A stretch of DNA of 64,000 nt. Origin: Pseudoalteromonas tunicata (GTDB lineage Bacteria; Pseudomonadota; Gammaproteobacteria; Enterobacterales; Alteromonadaceae). Location: NCBI RefSeq assembly GCF_002310815.1, contig NZ_CP011032.1:3874001-3938000 (forward strand), written 5' to 3'. The notes beneath the pieces are model-generated. The model saw nothing but the letters and a program-made list of their open reading frames with translations. It ran no database searches and was not told where the DNA came from. Made by a program: the position numbers and the translations under genes. Shown in pieces: positions 27,297-37,039 of this stretch (position 1 is the stretch's first letter; every line of letters begins with the position of its first letter).

Positions 27297-29723
27297 CTAC
27301 TCATCACGTAAGATTAGCGACGGCCTTGTGCTCGCGGCTTTAAAAGCAATAGTTGCTGCCGTAAGCCAAGTTATTACAGCAACAACCAATGCAGCCAAAA
27401 CATAAACCCAGATAGGCTGTCCTATACGGTCGTTAAAACTGCTTAACCAGTTATCTGTTAACCAATAAGCTAGCGGTATACTTACGAGCAAACTCAATGA
27501 CACGAGTTTTAAATAAGACACGCTCACGGCTGTTACTAACTGAGCGACTGTTGCCCCCAAAACTTTTTTAATCGCCAACTCTTTTTGCTGTGAAAGCACG
27601 GTTTGAGATACCAATACGGCAAGGCTAATAACGGTTAGCGATGCGCTCAAAATTAATAACCATTGTGATAACGTTCTTATCCTGTGCTCATTTTTATAAT
27701 TTTTTGCATAATCATCGCTAAGCCTATTTACTTCGACATCAAGAATTGCAAAGCGCGACTTTAATAAACTGGGGATCTGTGTTTTTAAATCCGTAAATGA
27801 AGCGTTATCACTTAGCTTTATAACAATATTGCCATTACTATTAGGCAAATAATTTCGGCCTAGGTTGAAAGAAAGCGGTGTCATTTTATGTTTAGCCGAG
27901 CCAACTTTTACGTCAGCAACAACACCAACAACCGTGGCGCTTAAGTTAGCTTCTGCACTACTAAGCGTCATACCTATCACTTGTTGCATTGACTCATACC
28001 CCGCTAAATGCACCATAGACTCAGTGACAATTAACGCAGCGTGTTCAGAGCCATCCGCCTGCTTTTCAAACCAATCACTTTGAAAATCACGATTAAAGTC
28101 TCTACCCGCTAACAACTTAAGCCCCAATGTTTCAACCACATCAAAGCTTGTTACCACTGAGGGGGCAACTCCATCAACTACTTGACCATTTGGCCAAGTT
28201 AATTGCACACCGCCTCGCACTTGCTCAGTAAGGTTTATGTCAGTTGCACTGAGCGAAGCAACGCCAGGTAAATCGGCAATTGCTGATATTATGCGTGTAT
28301 TATCTTTATCAAAAAGTTGTGTAGTTGGAATGTTTTTAACTATGAGTCTATTTTTGGTTTGATAGCCCACATCCATGTTAGCAACAAACTCAAGCTGCAA
28401 CTGAGCAATAACAAATACAATAAATATGAAAGTGGCTAAACCTGCTTGAAAGCTCAGTATGCCTTTGACCAGTAACCCCAAATGATACTGATAATGTGTT
28501 CTTACCAATAGTTTTACATCAACATTTGCAACCACTAAGCCTGCATATACGCCATTAAATAAACCTATCACAAGGGTTATCAAAATGGCCATCAACACCA
28601 TTGATTTGTTAAGCACAAACGAGATATGCGACTCAACGAGCTGATTAAAATAATCATGACTCAACTCCACAAATGCCAAAGATAACACTACAGCAAAGCC
28701 AGTAAGCACAATTGACTCAACTATAAATAGGAGAAACAATTGACCTCGACTGGCACCTATCGCCTTCTTAATCGCTATTTGCTTGGCAGCCTTGCCAACA
28801 CTGACTAAATTAAAGTTGATAAAATTACAGGTTATTTGCAAAAAGATAATAAAAATAAGTCCGCAAGCAATGGCAACCGCAGTGATTGATCCAGGCGCTT
28901 TCATTTCATAAGTGGAGCGACCTTTTAAATAAATATCAGTGATATTTATTAATTTATATTGCACTGTTTTATGCTCTGCTGACTTTGTTGTTAAATATTG
29001 CTCAAACAACTTGTTTTCAAGCGCAGCAATATCTGTGTCGACTGCTGTTTTTATATAAACGTAACCATGGGGTTGTTTCTCAAGTATGGTTGGAAAAGCG
29101 GTCAATACGTCAAACGCAAAGTGAGTTTGCGCAGGTAAGTCTTTAAATACAGCGCCTATTGTGTAGTTTTGTTCATTTGCACTTAGCCGCTTACCTATCA
29201 CATTAGTACCAGCAAACAGCCTGATAGCTTCAGATTCACTGATCGCGAGTTGATTAGGCGTATTCAACACCACATCTATATCACCACGCAGAACATCTAA
29301 GCTAATAAAGTGAGATAAGTTATTTGATGCAAAATATACGTTTTTTAGCTTCACTTTAGTGTCGCCATTGCTTGTGCCTACATGGCTTACTTCTGTATTA
29401 AAGTGGTGACCTACATACCCCATAAATTCAGCAGGTATTAAACCAAACACATCTTCAACATCAGTATCGTTTAGCAGTGCTTGCGCCACCGCTAAATCCC
29501 GCATCGGCATTAATGTATCGAAACCAAAACTTGTAAAGTCTACGTGTGCCCTATAAACCTGCTGTTTATCCGGCTGCTTACTATCATAAGAAAGTTCATA
29601 CTGCACAAATAAAGCCAGCAATATTACTGCTGCTAACCCAGCACTATAACTAACAAAGTGGAGCCAAAATAATCGAGTCGCTTTTGTTGTTATTGAGATA
29701 ATTAATTGTTCCAAAATGATCAT
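27297..29723 (-). CDS. ABC transporter permease (MacB/FtsX type), third of three
   Basis: 808 residues with the double layout MacB_PCD-FtsX-MacB_PCD-FtsX: helix at about 22-43, extracytoplasmic domain, helices at about 283-305, 330-355, 385-405 and 428-448, second extracytoplasmic domain, and helices at about 685-710, 735-755 and 770-795. The cytoplasmic motif KAIGASRGQLFLLF and its second copy KKVLGATVAQLV are the coupling helices that contact the ATPase. It ends with the shared tail AFKAASTRPSLILRDE. Last gene of the efflux operon; it must use the ATPase encoded four genes earlier. An AAGG lies directly against the ATG, so a TTG three codons later could be the real start. Confidence 0.88.
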   Translation of the reverse strand: MIILEQLIISITTKATRLFWLHFVSYSAGLAAVILLALFVQYELSYDSKQPDKQQVYRAHVDFTSFGFDTLMPMRDLAVAQALLNDTDVEDVFGLIPAEFMGYVGHHFNTEVSHVGTSNGDTKVKLKNVYFASNNLSHFISLDVLRGDIDVVLNTPNQLAISESEAIRLFAGTNVIGKRLSANEQNYTIGAVFKDLPAQTHFAFDVLTAFPTILEKQPHGYVYIKTAVDTDIAALENKLFEQYLTTKSAEHKTVQYKLINITDIYLKGRSTYEMKAPGSITAVAIACGLIFIIFLQITCNFINFNLVSVGKAAKQIAIKKAIGASRGQLFLLFIVESIVLTGFAVVLSLAFVELSHDYFNQLVESHISFVLNKSMVLMAILITLVIGLFNGVYAGLVVANVDVKLLVRTHYQYHLGLLVKGILSFQAGLATFIFIVFVIAQLQLEFVANMDVGYQTKNRLIVKNIPTTQLFDKDNTRIISAIADLPGVASLSATDINLTEQVRGGVQLTWPNGQVVDGVAPSVVTSFDVVETLGLKLLAGRDFNRDFQSDWFEKQADGSEHAALIVTESMVHLAGYESMQQVIGMTLSSAEANLSATVVGVVADVKVGSAKHKMTPLSFNLGRNYLPNSNGNIVIKLSDNASFTDLKTQIPSLLKSRFAILDVEVNRLSDDYAKNYKNEHRIRTLSQWLLILSASLTVISLAVLVSQTVLSQQKELAIKKVLGATVAQLVTAVSVSYLKLVSLSLLVSIPLAYWLTDNWLSSFNDRIGQPIWVYVLAALVVAVITWLTAATIAFKAASTRPSLILRDE

Positions 29724-29806
29724 CCTTTTCAGTTTGCTAATTGCTGCTAAAATTTAACTAGGTACTTTGGCAGCGTTAACATTTTCATCTAAAGCATCAC
29801 TTTTTA

Positions 29807-32236
29807 TTATTCATAACGTAAAGTAAGTGATGGTCGTGTACTGGCGACTTTGAAAGCAAGGCTTGCGACGGTCAGCCATGTGATGGCGGCAACAACCAAG
29901 GCAGCCATGCCATACACCCAAATACTTTGTATTATGTGTTCATGAAAACCTGATAACCAATCTGCCAGAGTGAAATAAGACACAGGCCACGCAATCAAAC
30001 AGCCAAAAAACGTCAGCACTAAAAATTCTTTTGCTAAAGCATTAACAATACTGATGCGGCTTGCACCGAGCACTTTTCGAACAGCTACTTCTTTTTGCCT
30101 TTGTTTTACAATAAAACCCGTTAAACCAAACACACCTATTAAAATTAGAGTCATCGATATCAGGCTACCAATCTGCACTACTTCTGCCAAACGCTGCTGC
30201 TCTTGATATAGCGCTTGATAGTTATCTTCTAAAGAGGAAATCGCCACCGGCGCTATATTTAAACGCGCACGAATAAATTCGGCCAACGCTTTTTGGGTTG
30301 AGTGCGCACTTGGTTCTGCAACTTTCACAACCAGTGAATACCTGCCGCCAATACCTAAACCACAAACAAATACCACAGGTGCGCCTTGATAATTAACTGG
30401 GCCAACTTTTATGTCTTTAACCACACCAACAATAACGCCTGTAGCACGAGAAACGGGGCCTGCTGCAAACGTAACCTGTTGTGAAACAGCGCTTTGTGCA
30501 TCCTTAAAACCAAGCACAGACAATGCAGATTCAGGCAAAATAATACTGACCTGATTGGTTTCTTTACTGTACCAATCTGATGCATGCTCAATCGAAAAAT
30601 CTCGACCTGCAACAAGTTGTAAATCCAGTGCCGCAACCACATTACCGCTCACACCCGCCAAAGACATAGATAACGGATTACTCGGGTCTAGTTTGTCTTC
30701 AATAAAAATGCCGGCATTGGTTGATTGAGTAATATCAAAGTCTATTGCGGTACTGGCTATCACCTCTGGTATCTGTTGCAATGCGTCAAAAAAGGCAAAT
30801 TGCTGCTCACCGTATAAGGTACTTGCGGGCATATCATCAATCACTAGTTGCTGCGATTTGCCATAATTAACCGGCAACGACTGCAAAAATGCTAACTGCT
30901 TCGCCAAGGTTATCGCGCCAATCAACAGGCTGATTGATAAGGTAATTTGTACCAACAACAATGCTTTTCTAATCCATACACCTTGCCGACCTTGTTTAAA
31001 TGCACCACTTAAAATGGCTTTGGCATTAAAATTTGCCATGTAAAAACTCGGATAAATACCCGACACTACGCCAACCACAGTGGCCAACCCCATGACAGGC
31101 CAAATCACATCATGCCAACCGTTAAAGGCAATGGGCCGGCCTATTAATTGATTAAAAAAAGGAAACGCCAGCTCAACAAAAACACAAGCAACAACAAGTG
31201 CAAGCCAAGCTAACAAAACCGACTCACCCATAAATTGAGTGATTAGCTGCCTTTTACTTGCACCTAACGCTTTTTTCACCCCGACTTCTTTGGCTCTATT
31301 AGCGGCTTGCGCAACGGTAAAATTCACATAGTTCACACATGAAATAAGCAGCAGTAACCCACTCATCAGCGCACAAATCATCACCGAACTCATTGCGCCA
31401 CCTACTTTCATGTCTTGCGCAAAATTTGGCCCTAAATGAATATCCTCAATAGCTTGCAAACGGTAGTAAATGTTTTTCCATTGCCAAATTTGGTTAAATA
31501 CTTCAGTAACCTGGGCCGCGATTTTGCCCTTGTCAGCCCCTGCAGACAAAGCAACATAGGTGTGTGCAACATTGCCACCAATATGTTGATAGGGCGCAAA
31601 ACTCATTAAAGATTCAAAATAAAAATGACTATTGATGGGTAAATCTTCAAATACGGCCGCCACGGTAATCAATCGATTGTTATGCTGTAATCGAATGGTT
31701 TTACCTATAATATTTTTAAAATCAGTAGTATAAACTCTCTTTTCAGTATCAATATCTGAACCAAATAAGCGCAACACCTCGCTGCGAGATAGCGCAATTT
31801 TTTCAGGAGCGTTTAACGCATCCTGTAAGTTACCCGCCAGAACATTGATATTGACCAACTGCGTAATATTAGGGGTGACCGCGACATTTGCGAGCAGCTG
31901 AAACGCATTTTGCCCAACTAATACTTTATCGTCGCTAGCCATCTGCGTTTTAAACACATAAAACACATCGTCAACACCTGCAATATTAGCTAGCTGTTGA
32001 TACGCTCTCGGCGTTGTTAAAATGTATTCATTGTTATTTTCTTGAGCATGCATCACTAACCGATAATGGTTATTTACATTGGGCTGATTGCGCTCAAACG
32101 AAAGCTCATTGCGAATAAACAACCCCATCAGAATGACAATCGCCATTCCTAAGCTCAAACCCATAACGCTTAAAGAAAAATGCAATTTGTGCTGAGCAAA
32201 TGAGCGAATAGTTGTAATAAAACTAAGACTAAACAT
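29807..32236 (-). CDS. ABC transporter permease (MacB/FtsX type), second of three
   Basis: 809 residues from the ATG at 32236 (AGGG 7 bases upstream); same eight-helix, two-periplasmic-domain plan as its neighbours. Coupling segments are KKALGASKRQLITQFMGESVLLA and RKVLGASRISIVNALAKEFLVL. The last 60 or so codons are nearly identical in DNA to those of the neighbour at 32322-34724, which points to recent duplication or gene conversion. Confidence 0.88.
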   Translation of the reverse strand: MFSLSFITTIRSFAQHKLHFSLSVMGLSLGMAIVILMGLFIRNELSFERNQPNVNNHYRLVMHAQENNNEYILTTPRAYQQLANIAGVDDVFYVFKTQMASDDKVLVGQNAFQLLANVAVTPNITQLVNINVLAGNLQDALNAPEKIALSRSEVLRLFGSDIDTEKRVYTTDFKNIIGKTIRLQHNNRLITVAAVFEDLPINSHFYFESLMSFAPYQHIGGNVAHTYVALSAGADKGKIAAQVTEVFNQIWQWKNIYYRLQAIEDIHLGPNFAQDMKVGGAMSSVMICALMSGLLLLISCVNYVNFTVAQAANRAKEVGVKKALGASKRQLITQFMGESVLLAWLALVVACVFVELAFPFFNQLIGRPIAFNGWHDVIWPVMGLATVVGVVSGIYPSFYMANFNAKAILSGAFKQGRQGVWIRKALLLVQITLSISLLIGAITLAKQLAFLQSLPVNYGKSQQLVIDDMPASTLYGEQQFAFFDALQQIPEVIASTAIDFDITQSTNAGIFIEDKLDPSNPLSMSLAGVSGNVVAALDLQLVAGRDFSIEHASDWYSKETNQVSIILPESALSVLGFKDAQSAVSQQVTFAAGPVSRATGVIVGVVKDIKVGPVNYQGAPVVFVCGLGIGGRYSLVVKVAEPSAHSTQKALAEFIRARLNIAPVAISSLEDNYQALYQEQQRLAEVVQIGSLISMTLILIGVFGLTGFIVKQRQKEVAVRKVLGASRISIVNALAKEFLVLTFFGCLIAWPVSYFTLADWLSGFHEHIIQSIWVYGMAALVVAAITWLTVASLAFKVASTRPSLTLRYE

Positions 32237-32321
32237 CACATAACCCTAATATTAAGTGAGTAACCACCTTACAAGCGATATTGAGTCGCTTTATAAGGTG
32301 ACTTTGAGTATCACAATGTTA

Positions 32322-34724
32322 TTACTCATATCGCAAAATTAAAGACGGGCGAGTACTGGCGGCTTTAAAAGCAAGGCTTGCGACTGTCAGCCATGTGATG
32401 ACGGCAACGGCAACGGCAGCTAAGGCATACACCCAAAAAGCTTGCTCAACACGCTCATTAAAATTCGCCAGCCAATCGCCCACCAGCCAATACGTTAACG
32501 GGTAAGCAATCGCGATACTCACCGCAACCAACAACAAGAACTCTTTGGCGAGCAGGTTAACTATGCTAAAACGTGATGCGCCCAACACTTTGCGAATACC
32601 CACTTCTTTTTGGCGACGAAGCGTAGAGAAAGACGCTAAACCAAAAGTACCTACGCAGGCTAAAAACACAGCTAAACCTGAAAATAACGTCACAAATTGA
32701 GTTGCACGTTCGTCATTACGATAAAGCGCACGGTAGTTATCAGCCATCATTTCAATTTTTGGATCATAGATATCAAGGGCTTCGGCCAAAATAGTGGTAA
32801 GCTGCGACTTCACATTCAGCATTTTTGCTAAATCCATATTTACGATGATTCTGCCAGTCCAACTGCTGGTGTAACCACAAATGAAGATAGTAGAAGGTTG
32901 CGACTCTCTGACACTGCCCACTTTGACATCTTTGACCACACCCACAATAGTGATTGTTAACTCTTGGCCATAACCTGTATCTGTGCGCCATACGCTGCCA
33001 ATTGCATCGTCCGCTGTTGCATAACCCGCTTGTTTAGCTAAAGATTCAGTTAAAATTGCAGCAGCCGTTGCTTGGGTATCACTCACTTTAGTAAACCAAT
33101 CTGAGCCCATTTTTGCACTAAAATCACGCCCGGCTATCAGTGATAAATCTAATGTGCTGACTGCATCATTACCTACACCAATAAATGGCAGAGTTTGCTT
33201 GGTAAACTTGCCGTTATTGGCAGTGAATGTACGTGATGAGTTATAAGCGCCAGTTAATGAAATATCGATAACACTCGCTTGTTTAACACCGTCAATAGCA
33301 TTAATGCGATCTAATAGAGCATTGTTTTGATTGTAAAAAATATCGCTTGCATCAATATCACTCACCATAAGTTTACCCTCTTTGGCATAACCTACAGGAA
33401 GTGACTGTAAATAGGCTAGCTGCTGTTGTAGCAATAGGGCAGCAATGATCAACGCCACAGATAACGCAGACTGCAATACCAATAAACTTTTGCGTACTAC
33501 AATTGCTGTGCGGCCTCGCTGCAAATCACCACTTAGTACTCGTTTGGCACTAAACGAAGACATAAACATGGCGGGGTAAATTCCTGCCAGTAAGCCTACT
33601 AACAAAGTAACCATCGCAATAGCACCACCCAAAGCAGAGCTATAATTTAAGCTTAATTGGCGATCAACCAACTGATTAAACGCAGGGGTTAATAACTCAA
33701 CCAACATACATGCGATCAGTGCGGCTATCACCGTTATCAGTAATGACTCCACTAAAAACTGACCGATAATTTGTGCTTTACTTGCGCCTAGTGCTTTGCG
33801 CACCCCCACTTCTTTTGCCCGTTTTGCTGACTGGGCAATACTCATATTGATGAAGTTAAAAGCAGCTAACACCACTAATAAAATACTTAAACCAATACAA
33901 ATACGCAGTGTTGACAATGAACCATTCATTTTCATTTCAAAGTTAGAGCTGGCGGTTAAATGCAGTGCAGTTAATGGATGCAGTGACAATTGGATCGAGT
34001 CAAAACCTGACCCCGCATACACCATTTCGATGTAACGTTGTTCAATTGTTGTTGCAAGTGCCGCAACGTCTGTACTGGGCACTACGCGAATATAGGTATA
34101 ACCATTATTATTTTGATAATTCTTGTTCGCTTTAGGCTCTTGAATTAAAGCTTGAAAGAAAAAATGGGTATTTTCAGGCAAATCAGCAAATACAGCCCCC
34201 ACTTGCCAGCGTTTTTTTCCTTGTACTAAGGTTTCACCAACAATATCAGTACGACCAAAAATACGAATTGCATACTGCTCACTCAGCGCAATCATGTTAG
34301 GTGTTGCAAGCACCTTAGCTAAATCTCCTGCAACAATTTCAATATTCATAAATTCAGTGACATTACTACGTGCTGCAAGCACATTTTCGAGCTTATAACC
34401 CACGCCATCACGCACAAACTCAGAACCAGGCGGAACGAGGTCTAACGACAAAACATCCTCAATAGCGGCCATGTCTTTAAAAGAGTACATCACATCTTTA
34501 TTGACTACAGGGGCGCCCATACCTAAAGATGGAAAGTTTTGATAAACCCGATAAACCCGATCTGCATTAGGTTGCTGCTCATCATACGATGCTTCGTTAA
34601 AAGCAAACATCGCCACTAAAATGGCCGCCGCCAACCCTACGCTTAAACTCATTACATTGAGTAAAAAGTGTTGTTTTTGCTGCTTAAATGCCCGCAGTGC
34701 GGTAATTAAATAATTAGCTATCAT
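32322..34724 (-). CDS. ABC transporter permease (MacB/FtsX type), first of three
   Basis: 800 residues, same architecture. Coupling segments are RKALGASKAQIIGQFLVESLLI and RKVLGASRFSIVNLLAKEFLLL, and the tail is AFKAASTRPSLILRYE. Its start lies 1 base after the stop of the ATPase gene, so the two are translationally coupled and probably form the core complex. Confidence 0.9.
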   Translation of the reverse strand: MIANYLITALRAFKQQKQHFLLNVMSLSVGLAAAILVAMFAFNEASYDEQQPNADRVYRVYQNFPSLGMGAPVVNKDVMYSFKDMAAIEDVLSLDLVPPGSEFVRDGVGYKLENVLAARSNVTEFMNIEIVAGDLAKVLATPNMIALSEQYAIRIFGRTDIVGETLVQGKKRWQVGAVFADLPENTHFFFQALIQEPKANKNYQNNNGYTYIRVVPSTDVAALATTIEQRYIEMVYAGSGFDSIQLSLHPLTALHLTASSNFEMKMNGSLSTLRICIGLSILLVVLAAFNFINMSIAQSAKRAKEVGVRKALGASKAQIIGQFLVESLLITVIAALIACMLVELLTPAFNQLVDRQLSLNYSSALGGAIAMVTLLVGLLAGIYPAMFMSSFSAKRVLSGDLQRGRTAIVVRKSLLVLQSALSVALIIAALLLQQQLAYLQSLPVGYAKEGKLMVSDIDASDIFYNQNNALLDRINAIDGVKQASVIDISLTGAYNSSRTFTANNGKFTKQTLPFIGVGNDAVSTLDLSLIAGRDFSAKMGSDWFTKVSDTQATAAAILTESLAKQAGYATADDAIGSVWRTDTGYGQELTITIVGVVKDVKVGSVRESQPSTIFICGYTSSWTGRIIVNMDLAKMLNVKSQLTTILAEALDIYDPKIEMMADNYRALYRNDERATQFVTLFSGLAVFLACVGTFGLASFSTLRRQKEVGIRKVLGASRFSIVNLLAKEFLLLVAVSIAIAYPLTYWLVGDWLANFNERVEQAFWVYALAAVAVAVITWLTVASLAFKAASTRPSLILRYE

Positions 34725-34725
34725 G

Positions 34726-35442
34726 TTAAGCCACCTCAGCCTGAGTGTTTAACTGTTGGTCTTGTTGCGTATTGGCTTTATCCACCATCACTTGGCCATC
34801 TAATAAGCGCACTAAACGGTCGGCATAGGCACCTTCTTTTTCCGAGTGCGTGACCATAATGACCGTAGTGCCTTCTCGATTGAGCTCGCGCAGCATCGCC
34901 ATCACTTCATCACCATTTTTTGAATCTAAATTACCGGTTGGCTCATCGGCTAAAATTAATTTCGGGTTGATCACCAAGGCACGAGCCACCGCAACACGCT
35001 GTTGTTGACCGCCTGAAAGCTGCTGGGGTAAATGCTCGGCACGGTGGTCGATGCCCACACGCTTTAAAATCGCTTCCACACGTTGTTTACGCTCACTTTT
35101 TGAAATTTTTTGATATTGCAGTGGCAGCTCAACGTTTTGATAAACAGTCAGTTCATCAATTAAGTTAAAGCTTTGAAAAACAAAACCAATGGAGGCTTTA
35201 CGTAGTTCAGCCAGTTGTTTTTCGTTATAACCGGCAATGTCGGTGCCCGCAAACTCAAAGCTACCCGCTGAAGGTGAATCGAGCATGCCTAAAATAGATA
35301 ATAGCGTAGATTTACCACAGCCTGAGGGGCCCATAATGGCGAGAAACTCACCTTGGTTAACGGTTAAATTAATATTATTCAGCGCGGTTGTTTCAATGTC
35401 TTGAGTACGAAATACACGACTTAGGTTAGTGAGCTTTATCAT
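34726..35442 (-). CDS. ABC transporter ATP-binding protein (MacB/LolD type)
   Basis: 238 residues. Walker A GPSGCGKST (about 39-47), Q loop VFQSFNLI, signature LSGGQQQRVAVARAL, Walker B LILADEPTGNLD and the switch His in VTHS. This is the free-standing ATPase that powers mechanotransmission exporters. The only ATPase in the operon, it presumably serves all three permeases. Confidence 0.93.
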   Translation of the reverse strand: MIKLTNLSRVFRTQDIETTALNNINLTVNQGEFLAIMGPSGCGKSTLLSILGMLDSPSAGSFEFAGTDIAGYNEKQLAELRKASIGFVFQSFNLIDELTVYQNVELPLQYQKISKSERKQRVEAILKRVGIDHRAEHLPQQLSGGQQQRVAVARALVINPKLILADEPTGNLDSKNGDEVMAMLRELNREGTTVIMVTHSEKEGAYADRLVRLLDGQVMVDKANTQQDQQLNTQAEVA

Positions 35443-35541
35443 GGTTAGTCTTCCTTAATTCTGTTTTAAATTCTCTTTAATGCTTGGCTTAATTCTTGAT
35501 TTTATTCTTGATTTAACTTTTATTTAGTACTGCATATTCAA

Positions 35542-36798
35542 TTAATTAATCTTGAGTTGGTCAGCTTTATCAAAGTTGCTGTAGCTGGAGGTGACCACTT
35601 TATCGCCCACTTGTAATCCTGCTAATACTTCAAAATAATCTTGATTCTTTTTGCCCAAGCGAATATCACGGCGCACCGCTTTATCGCTGCCTTGCTCCAG
35701 CACATACGCCCAGTTACCGCCAGAATTGGTAAAAAATGCACCACGGCTAAGCAGTAAGGCGTTGTTTTTGTTATCACCTAGCATCAATTCAACATCAATG
35801 CTTTGCCCGCGTTTTACGCCTTTTGTATTGGTCGGTAAATCAACCTCTATTTGAAATTGTGACTGCTGCACCCGGCTATCAATTTTGCTCACTTTAGCCT
35901 CAACAATGCTGCCTTCAAGTTCCACCATTACGGCCATATCTCGTTGCACTTGGTTGAGGTAAAACTCATCTAAACGCACCACAAGTTTGTATTCATTCGG
36001 AATATCAATTTGGCCAAGGCGCGCACCACGGTTTTTTGATTCGCCAATTTCAACATCCAGCTCACTTAAATAGCCCGCCACGGGCGCTTTAACCAATAAG
36101 TTGTCGAGGTTATCACGAGCAAATTGCAGGTTTTTTTCTAGCATTTTGGCGCTGTCGGCAAGCTGCGCCACTTGAACTTCTCGAATCGAATTTTCTTGTT
36201 TTTGCCGCTCAAGCGTCAGCTCTTTACGGGCTTGGTAATAACTTAAATCTTGCTTGAGCGCATCAAGCGTATCTTGCGCCACTACCCCTTTGCTGACCAA
36301 AGGCTCAGTTTGTTTTAACTTGCGCGATAAATGGCTAATTTGTAAGTCAATTTCCAACAAGTCACGGCGCAAGTTTAAACGGTTAGTTTCCATATTCATT
36401 TGCGTATTGCGTAAAAAGTTAAGTTGCTCAGTAACTTGCGCTTCGCGGCTCATCACATCTAACTGTAATGAAGTATTACTTAATCGTACTAACGGTTGAC
36501 CTTGTTCAACGTATTCGCCTTGCTCAACCAAGCGCTCTTCAACTTGGCCACCCGCAATGCTGTCGAGGTAAATACTGGTTTTTGGAACCACTTGGCCGCG
36601 CAAACTCAGTGCGTCTTTAAACGCCCCTTGTTTAACGGTGCTAATGGTTAAACTGGTTAAGGCAATATTTTGACTACGGCCTGAATTATCGTTATTCACA
36701 AAGCCATACGCGGCGGCGGCAACGGTGAGTGCCAATGCTGCCACTGCAAATTTTTTAACGTATTTTTGTGTTGTGCTACGTTCAATTTTCTTATCCAT
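35542..36798 (-). CDS. Periplasmic adaptor (HlyD/MacA-like membrane fusion protein)
   Basis: 418 residues. One membrane helix at about 15-33, lipoyl half-motif GQVVPKTSIYLDSIAGGQVEERLVEQGEYVEQGQPLVRLSN, a long coiled-coil hairpin at about 115-230, the second half-motif NLLVKAPVAGYLSELDVEIGESKNRGARLGQI, beta-barrel and membrane-proximal domains. First gene of the efflux operon: adaptor, ATPase, three permeases. An outer-membrane channel gene is not present and would have to be supplied from elsewhere. Preceded by a sigma-54 promoter. Confidence 0.9.
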   Translation of the reverse strand: MDKKIERSTTQKYVKKFAVAALALTVAAAAYGFVNNDNSGRSQNIALTSLTISTVKQGAFKDALSLRGQVVPKTSIYLDSIAGGQVEERLVEQGEYVEQGQPLVRLSNTSLQLDVMSREAQVTEQLNFLRNTQMNMETNRLNLRRDLLEIDLQISHLSRKLKQTEPLVSKGVVAQDTLDALKQDLSYYQARKELTLERQKQENSIREVQVAQLADSAKMLEKNLQFARDNLDNLLVKAPVAGYLSELDVEIGESKNRGARLGQIDIPNEYKLVVRLDEFYLNQVQRDMAVMVELEGSIVEAKVSKIDSRVQQSQFQIEVDLPTNTKGVKRGQSIDVELMLGDNKNNALLLSRGAFFTNSGGNWAYVLEQGSDKAVRRDIRLGKKNQDYFEVLAGLQVGDKVVTSSYSNFDKADQLKIN

Positions 36799-36857
36799 GA
36801 TGCCACCTGCTTGATACTGTGTGTTGCTAATTACTCATACAATTACCCATAGATAGT

Positions 36858-36872
36858 ACAATTGCCGTGCCA
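36858..36872 (-). promoter_or_regulatory. Sigma-54 (-24/-12) promoter of the efflux operon
   Basis: On the minus strand the sequence reads TGGCACGGCAATTGT, which fits the TGGCACG-N4-TTGC consensus at all but the last base. It lies 60-74 bases before the adaptor start codon. The divergent gene encodes a sigma-54 activator, which supports the call. Confidence 0.8.
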
Positions 36873-36935
36873 GTTTTTATTTTTAATAAATAACAATAGG
36901 TTAAGCTTTATTTTGAATTTACCAATTTATTAAAA

Positions 36936-36983
36936 TGTCCATTAATGAACACTTTAAATTTTCTAATCGTCCATTTATGGACA
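36936..36983. promoter_or_regulatory. Two dyad enhancer sites for the sigma-54 response regulator
   Basis: TGTCCATTAATGAACA (36936-36951) and CGTCCATTTATGGACA (36968-36983); the second contains a perfect 14-base palindrome. They are 32 bases apart, three helical turns, and about 65-125 bases upstream of the -24 element. That arrangement is typical of upstream activating sequences. Confidence 0.65.
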
Positions 36984-37039
36984 CTTGATATGATTTTGAG
37001 GTAGGCTAAAAACACCATAACAAAGGTACATACACATTC

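Noticed and set aside
27297..36798. Antibiotic biosynthesis or bacteriocin immunity role for the three-permease operon
   Set aside because: No biosynthetic or precursor gene lies inside the operon; only efflux and its sigma-54 control can be supported.
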